Positions 38,973-47,124 of a stretch of 64,000 nucleotides of DNA are shown here, in pieces. The notes under the pieces were generated by a model, which worked only from the letters and a program-made list of their open reading frames with translations, did no database searches and had not been told where the DNA came from. The stretch's first letter is position 1; every line of letters begins with the position of its first letter. A program made the position numbers and the translations under genes. The DNA lies in assembly GCF_029946515.1 (NCBI RefSeq), contig NZ_JARZHH010000038.1, forward strand, positions 1 to 64,000. Direction: 5' to 3'. The stretch is from Polyangium sp. 6x1 (GTDB lineage Bacteria; Myxococcota_A; Polyangia; Polyangiales; Polyangiaceae).

Positions 38973-38988
38973 TCCGCATCCACGACGA

Positions 38989-39993
38989 TCAGCCGCCCCT
39001 CGATTCGCTCGGATCGACGACCTCGCCTCGCGCATCGAGGGGCAGCGCCTCCCGCGGACGCCCCAATCTCTCGAGGACCTCCGCCGCCGAGCGGGGTCGA
39101 TCCGCGGGGTCCGTGGCGAGGAGCTGATCGAGCACGAGGGCCACCTCGAAGGGCAAATCCGGGACGAGCGTGCGCAGGTTCGGCGCGGGCTCGTTCAGGC
39201 GCGCGAGGACGAACGCGCACATGTCGCGATTCTCATGCGGAACACGGCCCGTGAGCGCGAGGTAGGCCATGATCCCCACGGCGTAGAGATCGGTGCGGGC
39301 CGTGGCGCGTTGCTCGCGGAACTGCTCGGGCGCGATGTACGAGAGGGTCCCGACGATCTGCCCCGCGTCCGTGATCGGATTCGGCGACGCGACGGACAGC
39401 GACGAGAGGCCAAAATCGAGCACCACGGGGCGCTGGTCCGGCCCCACGAGCACGTTGTCGGGCTTGAGATCGCGGTGCACGATGCCCGCGGCGTGGATCC
39501 ACGCGAGCGTCTCCAGCAGGCCGACGAGGACGGGCTCGAGCGCCTCCCAGGAGCAAGGGACACTCACGCCGGGGAAGGGCCGGCCCAGGATGCACTCGGT
39601 CACGAGGAAGGGGCGGTCGCCTTGCAGGCCCTCGTCGACGAGGCGCACCACGCCGGGCAGGCGCAGGAGCCGCAGCGCCGCGATCTCCCGCTGCGCGCGC
39701 GCCGCGCAGGTCGCCGACACCGAGCGCAGCACCTTCACCGCGACCCGCTCGCCCGTGCGCGTGTCCTCCGCCTCCCACACCGCGCCTTGCCCACCGCTGC
39801 CGAGCTGCGCCATGAGCACGTACCGATCCGCGAGCAGCTTCCCCGCTCTCTCCTCGCGCTCGCGGGGCACGGGCACGTCGTCGATGCGCGCGACCTCGCG
39901 CAGAAACACGTCGTCCGACGCGTCCTCCGACGAGGAGCTCGACGGAAGCGTGGACTCTTGCCAGGCGAAGCGCTGCGACGACATCACGCTCAC
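38989..39993 (-). CDS. Ser/Thr protein kinase (Hanks type), cytoplasmic
   Basis: 334 residues. A Ser-rich N-terminal ~50 residues precede the kinase domain (55-320). The kinase motifs are complete: GSGGQGAVW loop, AVKVL Lys, IVHRDLKPDN, LDFGLSS, GTLSYIAPEQ. There is no membrane helix or C-terminal sensor. The start GTG 39993 overlaps the upstream sigma gene stop (GTGA), so the kinase and ECF sigma factor are co-translated. In myxobacteria such pairs usually mean phosphorylation controls the sigma factor. An ATG at 39984 is an alternative. Confidence 0.9.
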   Translation of the reverse strand: MSVMSSQRFAWQESTLPSSSSSEDASDDVFLREVARIDDVPVPREREERAGKLLADRYVLMAQLGSGGQGAVWEAEDTRTGERVAVKVLRSVSATCAARAQREIAALRLLRLPGVVRLVDEGLQGDRPFLVTECILGRPFPGVSVPCSWEALEPVLVGLLETLAWIHAAGIVHRDLKPDNVLVGPDQRPVVLDFGLSSLSVASPNPITDAGQIVGTLSYIAPEQFREQRATARTDLYAVGIMAYLALTGRVPHENRDMCAFVLARLNEPAPNLRTLVPDLPFEVALVLDQLLATDPADRPRSAAEVLERLGRPREALPLDARGEVVDPSESRGG

Positions 39994-40619
39994 CCGTCCT
40001 CGTCGAGCAGGCCCTCGCGGCGGGCCATGTCGCGCAGCCGGTCCTTCAGGAGCTGGAACCGCTTGCGCAGCCTCGCCCCTTCGCGGCGTTTGTCCTCGAC
40101 CGAGAGCGGCGGATCGTCCTCCTCGCGCAGCACCATGGCGAGCTCGTCCCAGGGCAGCTTCCGGTCCACGCGCAGCATGAGCAGCTCCTGGTCCTCCTCG
40201 GGGAGCGAGGCGCGGAGGGCGGTGAGGCGGCTGCGCGTCGTCGTCCGCAGAAACGCGGCCGTTCGCTCGCGGACCTCGGCCACGACGCCCGAGATCTCGG
40301 CGCTGTCGAGCTCCCCCTCGCGCTTTCGCCTGCGCAAGACTTCCCTGCGGAAGCGGACCGAGGCCCTCCGCGCGATGGCGTAGGCGAAGCCGCGGAAGGA
40401 GCCCTTGCCCTCGAAGCGCTGGAGCCCCTGCCAGAGCGCCTCGCCGAAGCGGGAGAAGACCTCCTCGGCGTCGCTCTCTTCGCGGTGCAGGGCCGCGAGG
40501 AACGCGTAGATCTCGGGCCCGTACGTCGCGAGCATGGCCGTCGCGACGCCTCTTCGGTCTCCCTGGGTAAGGCGGGTCCCGAGCTCACGCTCGAGATCGC
40601 CCCGATCCTCCGCGGTCAT
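39990..40619 (-). CDS. ECF-type sigma factor paired with a Ser/Thr kinase
   Basis: 209 residues. Region 2 features: YGPEIYAFLAALHREESDAEEVFSRFGEALW and KGSFRGFAYAIARRASVRFRRE. Region 4: LRASLPEEDQELLMLRVDRKLPWDELAMVL with a variant helix-turn-helix. The -35-recognition helix is shorter and more charged than in classical ECFs. It matches the group encoded next to Ser/Thr kinases in planctomycetes and myxobacteria. Co-translated with the kinase; no anti-sigma gene is visible. Confidence 0.85.
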   Translation of the reverse strand: MTAEDRGDLERELGTRLTQGDRRGVATAMLATYGPEIYAFLAALHREESDAEEVFSRFGEALWQGLQRFEGKGSFRGFAYAIARRASVRFRREVLRRRKREGELDSAEISGVVAEVRERTAAFLRTTTRSRLTALRASLPEEDQELLMLRVDRKLPWDELAMVLREEDDPPLSVEDKRREGARLRKRFQLLKDRLRDMARREGLLDEDG

Positions 40620-40727
40620 GTGACGTGATCCCGGAGCCCGAACGCCGAGCGACGTCGTGCCCTCGGCCCATCCTACACCATGGGACGGGCTCCCGATCGG
40701 GGATGTCCCGGGGCGGGCCGCCGCGCC

Positions 40728-41744
40728 CTAGCCCTTGGCGTCCCGCGCGCACCGAAACCCGCTCATCACCATGCGATAACGCGCGGGGTGGTGCACGCGG
40801 TTCGTGGAGCGCAGGCCCGTCGCGTGGTAGTTGAATCCGCCGCCGCGCAGGACCCGCTCACATTCGGTCGGGATCTTGTTCGACCCGGTAAAACCCTGCT
40901 GGCGCTTGCGCTTCAGCTCCGCGTAGGCGGCGAGGGCCTCCTCGCACGTCCCGCCGCGGCCCTCGGAGGCGCCGGGGCGCTTGTACGCGAACGGATCGTA
41001 GATGTCCTCGGCCCACTCCCAGACGTTGCCGGCGAGATCGTGGTGCCCATAAGGACCACGCCCCGAGGGGTGTGTCCCGACATCCGCCGTGACACTGACC
41101 GCGAAGACCGCGCGCTCGGGCCCGGGCGGCGAGTTTCCCCATGGATACAGCCGACCGCCCTCGCCGCGCGCCGCCTTCTCGAGCTCCGCCTCACGCGGGA
41201 GGCGCTTCCCCACGAACGCGCAATAAGCGCGCGCGCTCTCCCAGGAGATGCTGCTCACGGGCTGCTTCGGCCTCCGAAAAAGTTTGTCCGGACCCACGCC
41301 ATTGCGATCCGCGTTGCTCGGCTCGGGCGGCGGGCAGATCTTGGCCTCGATGCAGCGCGCATAATCGCCGTTCGTCACCTCGAACTCGTCGAGGTAATAC
41401 GCCGGCAGCGTCACGGTGTGCGCCGGCCATTCGTCGGGCTCGCCGCCGCTGTCGGCGCCCATCGTGAAAGGACCCGCGGGCACGAGGATCATGCCGTCGA
41501 GCCGGCTCGGCAGCGCGCTCGTCGCCAGAGGCGCGGGCGGCGGCTCGGGCTCCACGGGGGCGGGCGGCGGGGGTTTTTTGGGTTCGAGCGGCGGCGGGGC
41601 GAGCGACGGCGGATTCGGGACGACCGGCAGCGGCGCGGGCGGCGGCGCGGAGGGCCCGACCTCGGGCGCGGGCCCGCGGCTCGTGCATGCACTCGAGAGG
41701 AGAAGGGCCCCGAGGAGGAGGGGCGCGCGGAGGGATCGAATCAT
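40728..41744 (-). CDS. SUMF1-domain lipoprotein with Pro-rich spacer
   Basis: 338 residues. The lipobox is LLSSAC near residue 19, followed by a Pro/Ala-rich spacer to about 80. The SUMF1 domain then runs to the end: MILVPAGPFTMGAD, WPAHTVTLPAYYLDEFEVTNGDYARC, PVSSISWESARAYCAFVGKRLPREAELEKAARG, YPWGNS, LAGNVWEWAEDIYDP, RVLRGGGFNY, SGFRCARD. This one is closer to genuine FGE-sulfatase proteins than its two relatives in the window. The catalytic Cys pair is not obvious. The start overlaps the preceding MopE gene stop by one base (TGATG). Confidence 0.88.
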   Translation of the reverse strand: MIRSLRAPLLLGALLLSSACTSRGPAPEVGPSAPPPAPLPVVPNPPSLAPPPLEPKKPPPPAPVEPEPPPAPLATSALPSRLDGMILVPAGPFTMGADSGGEPDEWPAHTVTLPAYYLDEFEVTNGDYARCIEAKICPPPEPSNADRNGVGPDKLFRRPKQPVSSISWESARAYCAFVGKRLPREAELEKAARGEGGRLYPWGNSPPGPERAVFAVSVTADVGTHPSGRGPYGHHDLAGNVWEWAEDIYDPFAYKRPGASEGRGGTCEEALAAYAELKRKRQQGFTGSNKIPTECERVLRGGGFNYHATGLRSTNRVHHPARYRMVMSGFRCARDAKG

Positions 41745-44587
41745 CACTGGCAGCGGCGAATCACGACGTCGTCGAGGTTCCAGGAAGACATCAGGTACGA
41801 ATATTCGTCCACCTGGCCGATGTTGTACCCGAAGCGTATCTGGAGGTTCGCGTTCTTGTACGTCGTCAGATTGTGGACGATGTTCGTCCAGGCCGAATCT
41901 TCGAGGGTGCTGCCCGTGTCGGGCTTCTGCCAGATCACGACCCAGCTCGAACCGTTGTAGACCTCGATGGAGTTCGTCATCCACGGATACCCGTCGCTGT
42001 TCAGGAAGCGCCAGAAATCGAGGACGATGGAGCCCGCACCGGACGCGTTGATCACGGGGCTCGTGAGGTAATAAAACGGGTGCGTGGCGGCGATGCTCGC
42101 ATTGCCGCCGATCTTGACGCCGGCGAGCTTGTTGTCGGCCGTCGTCGTGTGGTCCGTGGAGGGGTCGCCGTAGCCGTCGTCGTGCCCGGACGAGGACGTC
42201 GCCGTGCCGATCTGCCATTCGGTCCCGACGACCCCGAGCGTCCAGCCGTTCCAGCTATTCGCCGCGGTTGCGGTCGCGAACGTCTCCTCGAAGATGTTCG
42301 TCACGCCGCAGACGAGCACGCCGTTCTGGCAGATCGTCGTGTTGTTGTTGCAGGGCGCGGCATACGCCGTCCCGCAGGCCACGCCGCCGCCCGGGTTGCC
42401 CTCGTCGACGGAGCCGTCGCAATCGTTGTCGAGGCCGTCGCAGATCTCCGTCGACGGCGTCTTCGTGGCCATGCACGCGAGCGTACCGCCCTGACAAACC
42501 TGCGTGCCCGCGCCGCAGACGCCCTGCTGGCCCGTGCTGCACGCGCCGCCGCCGCCCGCGTTGTTCTCGTCGACCGAGCCGTCGCAGTCGTTGTCCTTGT
42601 TGTCGCAGACCTCGGTCGTGGGCATGTTCGTCGCGACGCACGAGATCGTGCCGTTTTGACAAACCTGCGTGCCCGCGCTGCAGAACCCCGGCTGGCCCGT
42701 CGTGCAGGCCGAGCCGCCGCCCGGGTTGCCCTCGTCGACCACGCCGTCGCAATCGTTGTCCTTGTTGTCGCAGGTCTCCGCCGAGGGAAGGATCGTCGGC
42801 GTGCAGATGAGCGTCCCGTTCGTGCACGTCGACGTGCCGGCGCCGCAGACGCCCTGCTGGCCCGTCGCGCAGGCCATGCCGCCGCCCGGGTTGTTCTCGT
42901 CGACCATGCCGTCGCAATCGTTGTCCTTGTTGTCGCAGATTTCGGTCGACGGCATCGTCATGGCCACGCAGGCGAGCGCGCCGTTCTGGCACTGGTACGT
43001 GCCCGCGCCGCAGACGCCCTGCTGGCCCGTCGTGCACACGCCGCCGCTGCCCGGGTTGCCCTCGTCCGCCGTGCCGTTGCAGTTGTTGTCCTGCCCGTCG
43101 CAGACCTCCAGGCTCGGCTGGTTCGTCTGGACGCACGCGAGCTGGCCATTCTGGCAGGACGTGGTGCCCGCGCCGCAGACGCCCGGCTTGCCGGTCTGGC
43201 AGGACGTACCCCCGCCGGGGTTCTGCTCGTCGACCGCGCCGTTGCAGTTGTTGTCGAGCCCGTCGCAGGTCTCGACGGCGGCCTGGCTGTTCTGTTTGCA
43301 GACGATGCCGCCGCCCTGGCACAACGTCGTGCCGGCGGCGCAGATGCCGAGCTGGCCCGTGTTGCATGCGCTGCCGCCGCCGGGGTTCTGCTCGTCGGTT
43401 TGTCCGTCGCAATCGTCGTCCTTGCCATTGCAGGACTCGGCCACGGGCTGCACCGAGGACATGCACTGGAGCGCGCCGCCGCTGCAGACCTGCGTGCCTT
43501 GCGCGCAGGCGCCCGCTTGCCCCGTCATGCAGGCGGCGCCGCCACCGGGGTTGCCCTCGTCCGTGTTGCCGTCGCAATCGTTGTCGACGCCGTCGCAGAC
43601 CTCGGCCGACCCGACGCCCGGCATGCACGTCTGCGCCTGCCCGCCCACGCACGCTTGCACGGTCTTCATGCAGGCGCCAAGTCCGCAGGTGAGGGTGCCG
43701 AGGCCGTCGTCGATGAGCAGGTTGCAATCGTCGTCGACGCCGTTGCACGTCTCGGCCTTCGGCGTGCCGGGGGTGCACGTCTGCGGCATTCCGTTCACGC
43801 AAGCCTCGACGCTGACGAAGCAGGCGCCGGCGCCGCAATTGAGCTGGCCGAAATCCTCGTCCGTCTTCGCGTCGCAATCGTCGTCGACCCCGTTGCAGCT
43901 CTCGACGCCCGGGACCGTCTCGCCTTCGCAAGCGCCCCACGCGCCGCCCACGCACGTCTGCGTGCCGGCCTTGCAGGCGCCGACGCCCTTCGTGCCGGCG
44001 CCGCCCGAATAACAGTCCTGCGTCTCGCCGTCCGCGCAGGTGCAGCCCTCGTCGATCGTGCCGTCGCAATCGTCGTCCGTGCCGTCGCAGGCCTCGGTGG
44101 TCGCGGGCGGGAGCGGCGTGCATTCGGGGACCTGTTGGTCCACGCAGCCAGGGACCTTCACCTGGCATTGGCCGAGGCCGCAGGTGACGTCCGCGATGCC
44201 GTCGTCGACCTGGCCATTGCAATCGTCGTCCGTGCCGTTGCACGCCTCGACCGCGGGCACGACCTGCCCCACGCAACCGCCCCAGCTCCCGGCCGCGCAC
44301 GTCTGCGTGCCCTGCTTGCATTCGCCCTTGTCGGCGGTGGCCGGGTCCGCGTCGTAACACGCACGCGACTCGCCTTCCACGCAAGCAGCGCCGCCTCCCC
44401 CGCCCTGGTTGCCTCCCCCGCCCTGGCCGCCGGCGCCGCCTTGCCCCGCGACGCCCCCTTGTCCCCCGGACCCGCCGGCGGCCGCGCCCGCGGTGGTGTT
44501 CGTGCCCGCATCGGAACAGCCCCAGGCCCCCCCGAACGAAACCGCGAGGCCGAGAGACAAAAAGGAAGCACGCGCGAATCGCCTCAT
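41744..44587 (-). CDS. Large MopE-like Cys/Asp repeat surface protein with beta-sandwich C-terminus
   Basis: 947 residues from ATG 44587; GTG 44611 is an alternative. After a lipoprotein signal (AWGC), a Gly/Ala/Asn linker leads to 12 MopE-type motifs (CNGTDDDCNG, CDGVDNDCDG, CDNKDNDCDG and others). Nine of these sit in highly similar 55-residue modules with the pattern PGGG-ACxTGQQGVCGAGT. The last ~200 residues are a jelly-roll/MAM-like domain (FATATAANSWNGWTLG, SWNLDDVVIRRC). Such proteins bind Ca or Cu and form surface filaments; that role here is inferred. Same operon as the SUMF1 gene. Confidence 0.88.
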   Translation of the reverse strand: MRRFARASFLSLGLAVSFGGAWGCSDAGTNTTAGAAAGGSGGQGGVAGQGGAGGQGGGGNQGGGGGAACVEGESRACYDADPATADKGECKQGTQTCAAGSWGGCVGQVVPAVEACNGTDDDCNGQVDDGIADVTCGLGQCQVKVPGCVDQQVPECTPLPPATTEACDGTDDDCDGTIDEGCTCADGETQDCYSGGAGTKGVGACKAGTQTCVGGAWGACEGETVPGVESCNGVDDDCDAKTDEDFGQLNCGAGACFVSVEACVNGMPQTCTPGTPKAETCNGVDDDCNLLIDDGLGTLTCGLGACMKTVQACVGGQAQTCMPGVGSAEVCDGVDNDCDGNTDEGNPGGGAACMTGQAGACAQGTQVCSGGALQCMSSVQPVAESCNGKDDDCDGQTDEQNPGGGSACNTGQLGICAAGTTLCQGGGIVCKQNSQAAVETCDGLDNNCNGAVDEQNPGGGTSCQTGKPGVCGAGTTSCQNGQLACVQTNQPSLEVCDGQDNNCNGTADEGNPGSGGVCTTGQQGVCGAGTYQCQNGALACVAMTMPSTEICDNKDNDCDGMVDENNPGGGMACATGQQGVCGAGTSTCTNGTLICTPTILPSAETCDNKDNDCDGVVDEGNPGGGSACTTGQPGFCSAGTQVCQNGTISCVATNMPTTEVCDNKDNDCDGSVDENNAGGGGACSTGQQGVCGAGTQVCQGGTLACMATKTPSTEICDGLDNDCDGSVDEGNPGGGVACGTAYAAPCNNNTTICQNGVLVCGVTNIFEETFATATAANSWNGWTLGVVGTEWQIGTATSSSGHDDGYGDPSTDHTTTADNKLAGVKIGGNASIAATHPFYYLTSPVINASGAGSIVLDFWRFLNSDGYPWMTNSIEVYNGSSWVVIWQKPDTGSTLEDSAWTNIVHNLTTYKNANLQIRFGYNIGQVDEYSYLMSSWNLDDVVIRRCQ
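42390..43620 (-). repeat. 165-bp tandem coding repeats in the MopE-like gene
   Basis: About 55-codon units repeat through this span, each containing a Cys-Asp motif, a PGGG linker and a TGQ..VCGAGT block. DNA similarity between neighbouring units is high, so copy-number variation and assembly errors are likely here. Confidence 0.8.
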
Positions 44588-44624
44588 GCTCGTATTGGAA
44601 GGCAACGCCACGAGAGAGTCAACT

Positions 44625-46094
44625 TCAATACGTCTGCGGGAGCGGGAATCGCTCGATGGAGGCGGCGCCGCCGGGCGTGGAGTTCACGTGGTAAAGGAAG
44701 TTGTCGCGCGCGAGGGCGATCCGCCCACTCTTCGCGCCCTTCGCAAAGAGACCGAGATCACTGCCGGCGCCGTCGAGGTCGCGGATCTCGCCGCCGAAAA
44801 GCGAGACATAGACGTGGCCCGTGAACGGGTCGCGCGCGAGGCTCGTGATGTCCGATGGGAGGGTCGCGAACGGCGTCGTCGCGGCCGTGTTCACGTCGAG
44901 GAGCACGATCTCTTTCGTGGCGAGCGCGACGAGCAGCCGGCTCCCATCGTAGGGCGAGGCGGCGTAGACGCGCGCCGGCAGGGTGGCGACGAGGCCCTTC
45001 GTGCCGTCCGCGAGGTCGACCGCGTGGAAATCGCCGTCCGTGTCGACGTTGCCCACGTAGAGCTTTTTCGTGAGGCCGAAGGTGAGGCCCTGCGGGCCGG
45101 TGTCGAGGTAGCCGCTCTGGAAGGGACCCGCGCCGGTCGTGATCTTCGCGCTCGGGATGACGAGCGGCAAAGCATTCGCCATCTGGTCGTAGAATGCGAC
45201 GCCCTGCGGTGTGCCCTGACAACCGCAGTTCGCGCAGCAATTGTACGTGAGCCCGACGTCGGTGACGCTGCCGCCGAACGTGCCATTCTGACCCTGGATC
45301 GCCGCGACCTCGCCCATGTTCAGGTTCGTGACGCCCTGGACCGTGGAGACCTGCCCCGCGGTGCTCACCTTGCGCAGGTAATCGGGTCCGCTGAGGACGG
45401 TGACGCCCCAGGCATTGCAGACGAGGTCGAAGTCGATGTCGACGAGGCCATTCACGAAGGCCGTGACATTGAGCTGGTCGAGCGTGGCGCCCGTGCAGGC
45501 CGGCGCGGGGCGCTCACAGGGGCAAGCGACGCCGTGACAAACCGCGCCGGTGCACGCGACGCCCGCGCAAGGCAGCGACGCGACGCAGGTGTTCGTGGCG
45601 GCGTCGCAGGTGGTGCCGGGGCCGCAGGTCGAGGCGCCACAAGCGACGAGCGGGCCCGTGACGACGCAGCCGGCGTCGGGCGCGACGCAAGCGCCGGGGT
45701 CCTTGTCGCTGACGTTGCAGACGGTGCCCGCGGCGCAAGGGTTCGCCTCGGGAGAGACACAATCGACCTTGCAAGCGCCCGCGGCGCAGACCTCGCCGGG
45801 CCCGGCGCAAAGGGAGGCGTCTTCGTCGACGGCGCCGTCGCAATCGTCGTCGATGCCGTTGCAGACCTCATCCGTGCAGGCGACGCCGCCCGCGCCGGTG
45901 CCCGAGGAGGACGAACCACCGCCCGCGCCGCCCGCGCCGCCCGCGCCGCCCGCGCCGCCCGCGCCGCCCGCCGACGAGGAGGACGAGCCCGAGGAGGCGC
46001 CGCCCCCCGAGGACGAGGTGGCATCACCGCTGCAACCGGAGGCGGCGAGGGAGGCGGCGAGGGTGAACGGCGCGGCGAAATGGAGAAGGCGCAT
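44625..46094 (-). CDS. Lipoprotein with one Cys/Asp motif and a propeller-like domain
   Basis: 489 residues from ATG 46094. The lipobox is AASGC near residue 20. A Ser/Gly/Ala linker and one CNGIDDDCDG motif follow, with a series of Cys-rich short repeats to about residue 190. The remaining ~300 residues resemble a beta-propeller of the NHL/SMP type (VNGLVDIDFDLVCNAWGVTVL, GPQGLTFGLTKKLYVGNVDTDGD, LARDPFTGHVYVSLFGG in separated blades). It probably binds ligands at the cell surface. It is followed 37 bp later by the large MopE gene on the same strand. Confidence 0.75.
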   Translation of the reverse strand: MRLLHFAAPFTLAASLAASGCSGDATSSSGGGASSGSSSSSAGGAGGAGGAGGAGGAGGGSSSSGTGAGGVACTDEVCNGIDDDCDGAVDEDASLCAGPGEVCAAGACKVDCVSPEANPCAAGTVCNVSDKDPGACVAPDAGCVVTGPLVACGASTCGPGTTCDAATNTCVASLPCAGVACTGAVCHGVACPCERPAPACTGATLDQLNVTAFVNGLVDIDFDLVCNAWGVTVLSGPDYLRKVSTAGQVSTVQGVTNLNMGEVAAIQGQNGTFGGSVTDVGLTYNCCANCGCQGTPQGVAFYDQMANALPLVIPSAKITTGAGPFQSGYLDTGPQGLTFGLTKKLYVGNVDTDGDFHAVDLADGTKGLVATLPARVYAASPYDGSRLLVALATKEIVLLDVNTAATTPFATLPSDITSLARDPFTGHVYVSLFGGEIRDLDGAGSDLGLFAKGAKSGRIALARDNFLYHVNSTPGGAASIERFPLPQTY

Positions 46095-46178
46095 GGGCGT
46101 GGGGGCTCCGTGGGAAAAACGCCCGCGATCGTACCGCGCCGAGCCGCGGCGAAACAAGGCGCATGCGCGGCGCGGCCC

Positions 46179-47081
46179 TCAGCGCAAGAGGTCTTCCGGC
46201 ACGAATCCGTATTCGGGCGTCTTGTCGGCCGTGCTCGGCTTCCACTTGAAGACGTAGGTGTTGCGCAGGAGGAGCACGCTGCAGATGCCGAGGGCCGCCA
46301 CGAGCGGGACGAACCCGAGCACGCTGCTCACCCACGAGCGCTGCACCATCTCGGCGTCCCGCACGACGTCGATCACGTCCGGGTGCTCCGCGCGCAGCTT
46401 GTTCCAGAGCGCTCCGTGCACGCGCTCCGCGTCGGCGCGCATCGGGCCCACCGAGAGCGACGCGTCGAGGCAGGCGAGCGTGAGCGCCGCTTCGAGATAC
46501 TCCCGATCCCGCATCGACGGCTCGAGCGCGAGCACGCGATACCCGGCCTTCACGGGGCCGCCCTTGCGGTAGTTCGAGCCCGTCATCGCCGCCGCCGCGC
46601 GCTCCTCCAGGAAATCGCGGAGCTTCTGCGCGATGGCGCCGCGCGTGTCCTCGTCGAGCACCGAGGGATGCACGGGGTGCCCGAGGTAACGCGCGTAGAG
46701 GAGCCGCTGCGCCTTCTCCTCGCGGGAAAGGCGGCCGATCATGGAGAACGCGGCCGTGGTCAGGCCCGCGCAAACGAGCACGAGGCCCGCGCCGAGATAC
46801 GCCGTCGGCGCCTTCGAGTTGCCCGCCATCGCGAGGCCCGGGATGAGCGCGATGAGCGTCGCGGCGACGCCGTACGCGCGGAGATACCCCGTCGCGACGC
46901 TCTTCCAGTTCATCTTGATGTGAACGACCGTGTGCGTGTCGGCCGAGCCCTCGGCGACGACGATGTGCGATCGCACGGGGAAGAGCGGCAAGAACTGGAG
47001 GAAGGCGAACGTCGTCGCGATGTAGGTGCTGCCGACCTGCTCGACCTTGCCGTAGAGGCGTCTCCCGCCGACGATGAGCAC
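46179..47081 (-). CDS. Membrane protein, unknown function
   Basis: 300 residues. The first ~55 residues are beta-rich and cytoplasmic (MLIVGGRRLYGKVEQVG, FAFLQFLPLFPVRSHIVV). Four membrane helices are predicted, in two pairs, near residues 68-90, 94-115 and 252-275. A helical domain of about 130 residues lies between (ALEPSMRDREYLEAALTL, ALWNKLRAEHPDVIDVV). No catalytic motif is seen. It lies 43 bp downstream of the SpoIIE phosphatase gene, in the same direction, and may be its partner. Confidence 0.6.
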   Translation of the reverse strand: MLIVGGRRLYGKVEQVGSTYIATTFAFLQFLPLFPVRSHIVVAEGSADTHTVVHIKMNWKSVATGYLRAYGVAATLIALIPGLAMAGNSKAPTAYLGAGLVLVCAGLTTAAFSMIGRLSREEKAQRLLYARYLGHPVHPSVLDEDTRGAIAQKLRDFLEERAAAAMTGSNYRKGGPVKAGYRVLALEPSMRDREYLEAALTLACLDASLSVGPMRADAERVHGALWNKLRAEHPDVIDVVRDAEMVQRSWVSSVLGFVPLVAALGICSVLLLRNTYVFKWKPSTADKTPEYGFVPEDLLR

Positions 47082-47124
47082 GTTCCGAGGCTACCCGCGC
47101 CCTCCGCGGTTTTCAACGCCTGGA

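Noticed and set aside
41687-44824. A 1045-codon plus-strand frame opposite the MopE gene
   Set aside because: Low-complexity antisense reading of the Cys/Asp repeats.
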